From Planctomycetaceae bacterium (GTDB lineage: Bacteria; Planctomycetota; Planctomycetia; Pirellulales; UBA1268): a DNA stretch of 24,305 nt. A program made the translations under genes and the position numbers. The notes beneath the pieces were generated by a model. That model was not told the origin of the DNA. It searched no databases and saw only the letters and a program-made list of their open reading frames with translations. This document shows positions 14,365 through 21,412 of the stretch, piece by piece. The stretch spans positions 1-24,305 of the forward strand of contig CACORA010000026.1 of NCBI GenBank assembly GCA_902629495.1, given 5' to 3'. Each line of letters opens with the position of its first letter. Within the stretch, counting starts at the first letter, position 1.

Positions 14365-16880
14365 TCAGCGTACACGCGAGTAACTTCTTCCTTGGTGATC
14401 GGAGTTGTGTGCTCGTCGCTCGTCAGTTGAACCTGGATGCGATGATCCCCTGCGCGTTGTCCGCGAATCTGGATTTTATAGATGGCTTCCTCAGTTGGTA
14501 CGAGGGTTGTCAACGGGTCAAAGATGACAGTGAGATTTTCGATACGGTGTCCAGCTGGACCACGCGCGTCGAGGGGTTCAAGGTCTCCTAGCAACGTTGC
14601 CTGGAGTCGAACGCCACTAGCAGGCTTCGTACCTTGATTGCCAACTCGGATGACATATTCCGTCTGCCCTCCGACTTCAATAGGATCTTCACTGTCGGTA
14701 ATTTGAAAAGTGAGGCTCGCGAGGCCTTCAACCTCAATTTGATTGGCAATCTGATCTGAGAGTCCAGCAGGATTCCGGGCTGCTGTGATCATTTTCTGTG
14801 GTCCAAGAGCAACTGGCATGACGACCATTTCGACTGTGCCTGTTTTTCCTGCCGGCAATTCTTCTAGACTCCAAAGCACACGGTGGTGGCGTTCGTCGTA
14901 AAATCCAGTGTTATTGGCTCGAACAAATTTCATGCCAGGTGGAAGTTGGGAAGCGAGTTCCACATCCATCGCTGGCGCAGTACCTGTGTTATGCATGGTG
15001 ATTTTACAGACTGCAGGTCGTTGTAAATAACGCCGCCCTGGCATATCTGCTGCAAGTTCAAGCATTGGAGCAGTGATTTCTAATGGGATAGACGTTTCCG
15101 CTTTAAGTTGTCCATCAGCACGTGCAACAACAGTCATGGCATGAACGCCTGGTGAAGCCGACTTCAGGGCAAGGTCAATGGTGCGACTTTCTCCGGGCTC
15201 CAAACGACCGACATCAAATTCGAGTTCACTTCCAGCAGGGTGTCGAACGCCTTCGGGGAGTGTTCCAACGATTATGATCCCGGTGGAGGTTCCTGTTCCT
15301 GGGTTGGAAACAAGAATTTCAGCAGTTATATCCTCACCAATGAGAACCGGTTCCGGTGGTGAGGCTGACACGCTCAGAGCGGGTCTGGTTGCCCGTGATC
15401 GCATGGTTGCCTCTGCACGGAATGTCACGCTGGCAACACTCCCAATTTCACCTTCTGCTTCAGGCATCACTTCCATGGCAACCTTGGTACTCGCTCCAGG
15501 TTCCAGTTTTCCGATATGCCAGATGAGACCACCACTGTTGATATCCGCGCTCATGGGATCGGGAGACGCTGGAGGAGTGGTAGCAATCAAATGAGTGCCC
15601 GTAGGGATTGTGTCGTGAATCATCACATTATTCGCGACAGCAGTGCCCACGTTGCGAATGTGTATTTCGTATCGCACAGGTTTTCCAACTTGAATATCTC
15701 GTGGGCCACGCTTCTCCACGGTGACTTGGGGAGTTTGAACACCCTCCAACTGTGAAGACCCGGGTTTGCCACCTCCAATGGGTCCTGTTCCAGAAGATGT
15801 TTTCTGGTTGGGTTGGATAGTGCTGCTAGATTCAAACGGAGAGGCAACTTGAGGGCCTGTGAGACTTTGTGGTCCGAGTAATGATGGTTTGGAAGAGAAG
15901 GATGGTGTGTTTTGTGGTTGAGGCTGTGATTGCGCTGCAAATGCATTTGTCAATGGTTGATCTTGTGATGGACGATTTAATTCTGTCGATTCCGAAAGGC
16001 CTGATTCGGTTTCTGTAATGGTTGCGTTATCAGTTGTGTCATCAGCAGGAAATGATTCTGTTTGGCTATTGGAAGGCCCCGTCTCTGTTTCCTGCAGATC
16101 GGTGATAGTCGAAGATTCTGCGATGAAAGGATTTTTTTTAGTGGCAGATTCATCACTATCGGTTGTCCCTGTCGAAGCCGTCTCTTCTGGTGATGCAGTC
16201 GTTGAGGGTGATGCAGGGGGTTCTACATCAGTGTTGGCAATGGATGGTGGAAGAGTGGGCGGTATTTGATCTAAATCTGTATTTGAAGGAACACTTCCGG
16301 AAGGCACAGGGTCCACCTCATCTTTTTCGGTAACAGTGTCATTGGATGGCGTGGTGACATCTGGTTCTGATTTGCCTTCAGTTTCCAAATCAGGAGCTGT
16401 CATCACACTGACATCGTCATCCGGTGGTACCGCTTGCGTTGATTGGGGGAACGTGGTTGTGTCGGAGCCCTCAACAGATTCTTCAACTGGCAAAAGATCA
16501 TTGCTATTCGATTCTGGAAGCGGTTCAAGATCAGTAGGCGTGGAGAAACGAGAGAGTGGTTGTTCATTTCTCCCTGCAGGGACAATCTCCTCGGTTGATT
16601 CAAAGGACACTGGGCGATTTTGATATCGATCAGTATCGGCCTCAGTTTCTTTTGGGGAGGCTTGCCAAACTTCATTTGGCTGAGTAGGAGGTGCCTCAAG
16701 CTGCGTTGTGGCCGTGCCGACAGGATGTTGGTCAGGGTGCGTTGACCGGCCTATTCCCAGTTTCCACACGAGACCAAAACCGGCACACGCACACACGCAG
16801 GCTCCCACGATGATCGAAAAGTTTGACTGTCTTGGGGGGACGACCAATTCCTGTCGTGATACTCGTTCACTGTCTGCCAT
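14358..16880 (-). CDS. Membrane-anchored DUF11-repeat surface protein
   Basis: This 840-residue protein has a short cytoplasmic N-terminus and one membrane segment (about residues 21-41, including IIVGACVCACAGFGLVW). A long Ser/Thr/Pro/Glu/Asp-rich low-complexity stalk follows (about 50-385), then four DUF11-type immunoglobulin-like repeats (about 386-490, 500-595, 605-710 and 720-836). Each repeat carries the family pattern of an N-x-G-T turn (RNVGTA, SNPGTG, HNTGTA, GNQGTK) and a LEPG- or LPAG-like loop. Related repeats occur in chlamydial and planctomycete cysteine-rich envelope proteins, so a structural role in the envelope is likely. The ATG at 16880 is preferred over an upstream GTG at 16907 because GAGG (16889-16892 on the opposite strand) sits eight bases before it. 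No enzymatic motif was seen. Confidence 0.85.
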   Translation of the reverse strand: MADSERVSRQELVVPPRQSNFSIIVGACVCACAGFGLVWKLGIGRSTHPDQHPVGTATTQLEAPPTQPNEVWQASPKETEADTDRYQNRPVSFESTEEIVPAGRNEQPLSRFSTPTDLEPLPESNSNDLLPVEESVEGSDTTTFPQSTQAVPPDDDVSVMTAPDLETEGKSEPDVTTPSNDTVTEKDEVDPVPSGSVPSNTDLDQIPPTLPPSIANTDVEPPASPSTTASPEETASTGTTDSDESATKKNPFIAESSTITDLQETETGPSNSQTESFPADDTTDNATITETESGLSESTELNRPSQDQPLTNAFAAQSQPQPQNTPSFSSKPSLLGPQSLTGPQVASPFESSSTIQPNQKTSSGTGPIGGGKPGSSQLEGVQTPQVTVEKRGPRDIQVGKPVRYEIHIRNVGTAVANNVMIHDTIPTGTHLIATTPPASPDPMSADINSGGLIWHIGKLEPGASTKVAMEVMPEAEGEIGSVASVTFRAEATMRSRATRPALSVSASPPEPVLIGEDITAEILVSNPGTGTSTGIIIVGTLPEGVRHPAGSELEFDVGRLEPGESRTIDLALKSASPGVHAMTVVARADGQLKAETSIPLEITAPMLELAADMPGRRYLQRPAVCKITMHNTGTAPAMDVELASQLPPGMKFVRANNTGFYDERHHRVLWSLEELPAGKTGTVEMVVMPVALGPQKMITAARNPAGLSDQIANQIEVEGLASLTFQITDSEDPIEVGGQTEYVIRVGNQGTKPASGVRLQATLLGDLEPLDARGPAGHRIENLTVIFDPLTTLVPTEEAIYKIQIRGQRAGDHRIQVQLTSDEHTTPITKEEVTRVYADR

Positions 16881-16957
16881 GACACCATCCTCACTGGACG
16901 TGGACACAATTCCTTATTACCGGGGGAAGTACCACATCGGGACTCCTCTCTGAAAGA

Positions 16958-16984
16958 TCACTCCGGTCGTTCGACGACCAGTGA
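16958..16984 (-). terminator. Probable intrinsic terminator after ftr
   Basis: Ten bases after the ftr stop codon, the minus strand can fold into TCACT-GGTCGT / ACGACC-AGTGA (11 bp in total) with a three-base loop CGA and a two-base GG bulge, followed by TCTTTC. This would end the ftr transcript before the DUF11 gene, whose start is 77 bp further on. The T-tract is short, hence moderate confidence. Confidence 0.5.
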
Positions 16985-16993
16985 AAAGGCCGT

Positions 16994-17887
16994 TTAGGAA
17001 GCGTTGAGAATCTGGTGAAGGTGCAAATGAAATTTACCTAGTTTTCCACCATAATTGCCTGCCGAGATGGCTGGTATGCCAGGTTGAGCCGCGGCCTCAA
17101 TACCCAATTTCATGGCTGAAGAGATTGTTTGCTCATCTGTGCCGTCAATCACTATTTCGAGTGCACATACAGCACTCTCGACAAGTTCTGTGTCTGTTCT
17201 GCCAACCAATCCAGGGCAAAAGGAATCATTTGTGGATGCTTTCAACCCTTTGTACCGAGAACCGACCTTGCTCCCTGACCGTACGACTCCTCCAGGAAAG
17301 GGAGTAATTGTTCCAGGTAACGCAGCAATGCTATCGACAGCCAGACGAGCCGCATCAAGTGTCGCTGCCAAGGAGGCACCTTGAATAATGAAATTGCCTC
17401 CGCCTATCCCTTTCTCGATGCCAACCGTTTCTTCTACAAAAAACTCTCCATCCATCACTGGTATCCGCCAGAATCGCCGATCATCAATGACTTTGGACTT
17501 TTCGAAGCCATCACCAAAATAACGGATATGGCTTCCAAAGGGGCTTCGTGTTTCTGCAGCAGGGAGGCCATCAAAGATGCTTACTGTTGGACATGTAAGC
17601 AGGCATTGGGATGCACGATTTGTAAGTGCTTTTCCAAGGGCCTCTTCCGAGAATCCAAAGGCAAGAATAGCTGCTCCTACTCGGCCATCAGGGGTGTCCG
17701 TTTCCGAGAGTCGTTGTTCAACCCCCACTTCTGCATCGCAGCCGATGACGCTTGTACCGTAGCCACAGGCGGCTGAGATCGCTGCATCAAGCCAATATTC
17801 ATCATGGGCAGTTACGATAAAGCGGCTGAACCGCAGCCTGAATGCTTCTGCAAAGGTGTCGATGATTCGAGTTGATTTAATGATCAA
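16994..17887 (-). CDS. ftr: Formylmethanofuran:tetrahydromethanopterin N-formyltransferase
   Basis: Transfers a formyl group between (tetrahydro)methanopterin and methanofuran; called Ftr in archaea and FhcD in methylotrophic bacteria. It belongs to the tetrahydromethanopterin-linked C1 pathway also found in Planctomycetes. The 297-residue length is right, and the conserved blocks are all present: DTFAEAF (10-16), GYGTSVIGC (42-50), CLLTCPT and FDGLP (95-109), TPFPGGVVRSGSKVG (195-209), LKASTN (215-220) and SAGNYGGKLGKFHLHL (275-290). The start codon is TTG at 17887, preceded at eight bases by GGGGAG (17896-17901 on the opposite strand). No other gene of the pathway (mch, mtd, fae, fhcA/B/C) is within the window, so the bacterial Fhc complex must be encoded elsewhere if complete. 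Confidence 0.95.
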   Translation of the reverse strand: MIIKSTRIIDTFAEAFRLRFSRFIVTAHDEYWLDAAISAACGYGTSVIGCDAEVGVEQRLSETDTPDGRVGAAILAFGFSEEALGKALTNRASQCLLTCPTVSIFDGLPAAETRSPFGSHIRYFGDGFEKSKVIDDRRFWRIPVMDGEFFVEETVGIEKGIGGGNFIIQGASLAATLDAARLAVDSIAALPGTITPFPGGVVRSGSKVGSRYKGLKASTNDSFCPGLVGRTDTELVESAVCALEIVIDGTDEQTISSAMKLGIEAAAQPGIPAISAGNYGGKLGKFHLHLHQILNAS

Positions 17888-17889
17888 AA

Positions 17890-17901
17890 GGGGTTCTCCC
17901 C
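17890..17901 (-). promoter_or_regulatory. Ribosome-binding site of ftr inside a small hairpin
   Basis: On the minus strand GGGGAGAACCCC contains the Shine-Dalgarno GGGGAG, whose GGGG can pair with CCCC across the tetraloop AGAA. It sits two bases before the TTG start. It supports the TTG as the start and could dampen translation, but a four-pair stem is easily opened. Confidence 0.45.
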
Positions 17902-18046
17902 AAAAACGTGAATATCGAATATCCTAGTATGATCTACGAAAGGATGACCACAGACTTTTTTGTCCACGTTGGCTTAGACCAATTGGTTGAACTGTGAGCT
18001 GCCGTTTTCGTTCACTCAAAGGCCCATAATCAAAAGGATTGTTCTA

Positions 18047-20263
18047 ATGGCTTTTCATCGATGTTTGACGATATTCTTCCTCGCGACTGGACTGCTCTTT
18101 GCCTCATATAACCAGTTGGGCAAAGCCCATGCGGCAGATATATCCGAGACGGGCCTCTCGATGATCCCGGACGATGTTGCATTTGTTTCATCTACATTGC
18201 GACTTCGTGAACAGTATGAAGCACTTATTTCGAGTAATGCTTTTGCTGCGATCAAGAAACTCCCGGCAGTCAAAAAGTTTTTTGACTCGTTGGAGCAGCA
18301 AAATGCAACACCGGGGAATCCGATGTCCATAGCAAATGCATTGCGTCAGATGCCCGAAAATAAACAGGCATTAGATCTCCTGGCGGATATGGTTGCGACA
18401 GAAACATTTGTCTATGGAGACAAATCATGGACAAAACTTGCCGTGCTGTTTCGAAAACTTCAGCAAACACAGCAGGCGGCAAATATTGCAGCAATGTCAC
18501 AAAGTCAATTTCAAGGCGAGGTCAGTGATATCCTCGCTGAAATGGTTTTCGAAACGCTCGCTGAAAACAAGGATCTTATCGTATTGCCAGATCTTGTCTG
18601 GGGTTTCCATACCACGATGACCGATGCTGCAGTGACACAACTCAAACGTGTTGAAACAGGCCTTCAGTCACTTGCCATGATGGATCCCTCGTTGGCGGAT
18701 GCCGTTGAACGTCGAACAATCGCTGGAGGTGAGTTTATTACGTTCACCTATAAGCCAGACTATGCCTCACTGAGGCAGCGACTCGAAGGTGGAGGAAGCG
18801 AAACTGCTGACAACGCCGACACGATTCTTGGTGCCGTAGAGGATACCGAAATCGTGGTCGCTATCGGTGTTGTTGATGACTACGTATTGCTTTCCATTGG
18901 CGATTCCACAAGTCATCTTGAGCAACTCGTGATCTCAGATGGTGGCTTTAATAAAGGCCTATTTGGCAAGGAGCCGATGAAGCCACTTGAGTTGGATAAG
19001 GGGAAAAATATTACGGCGGTCTCCTATGTGAGCCAGGAGATGGCTGAGGCTTTGGGGGCTTCAAAAAAGGATGTTGAGCAACTTGTTGACCTCGTCGAAG
19101 GATTGTCTTCGAAACTCGATCTGTCTGAAGACGCAACTGCTGAGGCGCGTGCGATGATAGCCACGGTTGCTGAGAAATATGAGGAGTGGATGCCTGTTCC
19201 TGGGCCTTGGATGTCGTATTCCTTTCTCTCAGAGCAAGGCTATGAGGGGTATGTCTGGGATTGGTCACGGAATAAGCCCCTCGATGGTTCAAAACAACTG
19301 GATCTTCTCGAGCACGTCGGTGGTTCGCCTGTTGCCGCTATTGTCTTTCGTGTGCGAGATACATATTCGTTTGATGACCTTGTCACATGGGCTGATATGG
19401 TTCAGCAATTTGCTCTGGAACACATTGTGCCCACAATGGGTGGCGATGCAGAGGAACAGGCTGCAAAGCTTAAAAAACACCTTTTGCCACTTGGGCAGAA
19501 ATTTGTTGACATCATTAGGCGAACATTTAGACCAGCAATGAAAGGTGGGCAGGCAGGTTTTGTACTTGATGGGAAGAGTACGGTTTCTCGGCTCACAACC
19601 TTGTTGCCAAAAAGTGACAAGGCCCTTCCACTTCTGGAACCATCGATTGTGTTTGGTATCGAAAATGCGGCCCTCTTTCGTGAAGGTATGAATGACTTAT
19701 TTGCTTTGAGTGATGAACTGGTTGATGCGGTCCGTGAAATGAATCCTGATTCCGTTCCAGATGGCTATCGTATTGCAGAACCAATCACCAAAGACGTTGG
19801 AGGAGGCACAATCTGGTCGTGGTCCATTGAAGAGAGTGGTCTTGATAGTCAGATTCAGCCGTCGATTGCTCTCGGAGAGGATGTTGCCGTGTTGACGTTA
19901 GTGCCTCGTCAGGCAGAACGATTGCTTGTGAAGTCGCCATTGGAGACAGGTTCACAACTTTCAAAGTTTGAAGAGCCACTTGCAGCAGCAGCGGCACTCA
20001 ATGTGTCTGGATTGATTGATTTTCTACAGCCATGGGTTGTTTATTGGGCTCGTTACGGTTCGGTTGTACAACGAGAGGGTCGTGTCGATCCTGAGTCTAC
20101 GCTCGATGGAACTGCAGAAGATGATCAGTTCAATGAAGTTCTTGATCAGGTTGTTGCTATTCTTGAGGCTGCGAAGTCACTTCAAGTTGCAGTCGCGGAG
20201 ATGCATGCGAAGCCCGATGCTACCGTAACACATTGGCGAAATGTTATTCGTGACATGCCGTAG
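18047..20263 (+). CDS. Secreted protein of unknown function, large, cysteine-free after the signal
   Basis: I do not recognise a family with confidence; the mixed alpha/beta pattern loosely recalls planctomycete DUF3352-like proteins. It has 738 residues. The N-terminus is a classic Sec signal peptide (MAFHRC then LTIFFLATGLLFA, cleavage near AHA-A at about 32). The mature part begins LSMIPDDVAFVSSTLRL and contains no cysteine that I can find, many acidic residues, and stretches such as VVAIGVVDDYVLLSIG. A TTG at 17987 would add 20 residues, but the ATG at 18047 has AAGGA (18034-18038) eight bases upstream and gives the clean signal peptide. It is divergent from ftr (159 bp between the start codons), so the two could share control, and it converges with ribD. 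Confidence 0.8.
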   Translation: MAFHRCLTIFFLATGLLFASYNQLGKAHAADISETGLSMIPDDVAFVSSTLRLREQYEALISSNAFAAIKKLPAVKKFFDSLEQQNATPGNPMSIANALRQMPENKQALDLLADMVATETFVYGDKSWTKLAVLFRKLQQTQQAANIAAMSQSQFQGEVSDILAEMVFETLAENKDLIVLPDLVWGFHTTMTDAAVTQLKRVETGLQSLAMMDPSLADAVERRTIAGGEFITFTYKPDYASLRQRLEGGGSETADNADTILGAVEDTEIVVAIGVVDDYVLLSIGDSTSHLEQLVISDGGFNKGLFGKEPMKPLELDKGKNITAVSYVSQEMAEALGASKKDVEQLVDLVEGLSSKLDLSEDATAEARAMIATVAEKYEEWMPVPGPWMSYSFLSEQGYEGYVWDWSRNKPLDGSKQLDLLEHVGGSPVAAIVFRVRDTYSFDDLVTWADMVQQFALEHIVPTMGGDAEEQAAKLKKHLLPLGQKFVDIIRRTFRPAMKGGQAGFVLDGKSTVSRLTTLLPKSDKALPLLEPSIVFGIENAALFREGMNDLFALSDELVDAVREMNPDSVPDGYRIAEPITKDVGGGTIWSWSIEESGLDSQIQPSIALGEDVAVLTLVPRQAERLLVKSPLETGSQLSKFEEPLAAAAALNVSGLIDFLQPWVVYWARYGSVVQREGRVDPESTLDGTAEDDQFNEVLDQVVAILEAAKSLQVAVAEMHAKPDATVTHWRNVIRDMP

Positions 20264-20308
20264 TACCGAGTTACGTCTATGCTGCGTAGCCAACGCGAAG
20301 GTGGTGCC

Positions 20309-21412
20309 CTAGGTGTGTGTGCAACCTCTCAAGAGAATGTCACCACCTGGATGATCGATATGCTCGATATGGATTGGTGGAGTCTTGGTGAAACTTGGCA
20401 GATCAGAATGCTCTTGGGTATCACTGCCGATGATTCGCGGTGCAATGAATGTCCAGACTTCATCAACAAGATGAGCATCAAAAAAACTCTCGAGGACCTG
20501 TGGGCCACCTTCCACAAGAAGATGTGTGTGTTTACGACGGCCTAATTCCTCAAGAAGCGCATTGAGTTGATCTGGTTTTTCAACTGTGGGTGCAACCCAC
20601 ACTTCACAGCCAGCATTTCGAAGAGTGTCAATCCGATCAGAAGAAGCATCTGGGCCCGTAGCGACCAAGACAGGAGCCTCATGAGATGATTGTACGAGTT
20701 GGCTTGACACAGGTAGCCTTGCCTGATTATCCAAAACGATTCGCAGCGGCAGGCGAGGTCCACGAGGTCGTGGCGTGAGGAGAGGATCATCAATAAGTGC
20801 CGTTCGTATTCCTACGAGAATACCATCAACTCGTCCTCGGAGTTCATGAACAAGTTTTCGTGATGCTTCTGTCGAAAGCCATCGATCCTTACGTGAACCC
20901 GTTGCAAGAATTCCATCGAGACTCATAGCCCATTTTGCAATGACCCACGGGCGACCATCTGTGACAAGTTTGCGAAATGGTCTCGTTAGCTGCAAAGCCT
21001 CTTGTTCTAGCAAACCAACATCAACGGTGATGCCAGCATTTTTGAGCCCTTTGAACCCTTTTCCCTTCACTGCAGGAAAAGGATCGAGTGTGGCGATGAC
21101 AACCCGATCAATCCCAGACTGAATCACAGCATCTGTGCATGGTGGAGTTTTTCCATGGTGACAGCATGGTTCAAGAGTTACAAAGAGTGTTGCTCCACGG
21201 GAACGTGAACCAGCAGCCCGAAGTGCCATCACCTCAGCGTGAGGACCGCCAAAGTTTGCATGCCACCCTTCCCCAATGACATCATGGCCACCTGTGTTAT
21301 TTGAAACGGTGACAACAGCTCCAACCATGGGATTTGGCTCAACATGCCCTTCTCCTTTTCGGGCAAGTGTGAGCGCCCGTGTCATGGCGGCAATGTCGTG
21401 GTGATCGAACAT
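20309..21412 (-). CDS. ribD: Bifunctional riboflavin biosynthesis deaminase/reductase
   Basis: RibD deaminates the pyrimidine intermediate of riboflavin synthesis and then reduces its ribosyl side chain with NADPH; 367 residues, the usual full length for the fused enzyme. The N-terminal cytidine-deaminase-like domain has HAE at 58-60 (zinc ligand His58, catalytic Glu60) and EPCCHHGKTPPC, giving zinc ligands Cys83 and Cys92. The C-terminal reductase domain (about 145-350) has KWAMSLDGILAT, DGILVGIRTALIDDPLLTPR and LLVEGGPQVLESF. Its ATG follows directly after the TAA of the upstream SEC-C gene with no base between, and no strong Shine-Dalgarno is present, so translation is probably coupled. 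No other rib gene and no FMN riboswitch was seen. Confidence 0.96.
   Translation of the reverse strand: MFDHHDIAAMTRALTLARKGEGHVEPNPMVGAVVTVSNNTGGHDVIGEGWHANFGGPHAEVMALRAAGSRSRGATLFVTLEPCCHHGKTPPCTDAVIQSGIDRVVIATLDPFPAVKGKGFKGLKNAGITVDVGLLEQEALQLTRPFRKLVTDGRPWVIAKWAMSLDGILATGSRKDRWLSTEASRKLVHELRGRVDGILVGIRTALIDDPLLTPRPRGPRLPLRIVLDNQARLPVSSQLVQSSHEAPVLVATGPDASSDRIDTLRNAGCEVWVAPTVEKPDQLNALLEELGRRKHTHLLVEGGPQVLESFFDAHLVDEVWTFIAPRIIGSDTQEHSDLPSFTKTPPIHIEHIDHPGGDILLRGCTHT

Noticed and set aside
20309..21412. The RibD-like protein as a methanopterin-synthesis reductase linked to ftr
   Set aside because: Both the zinc deaminase domain and the reductase domain match canonical RibD, so riboflavin synthesis is the simpler explanation.
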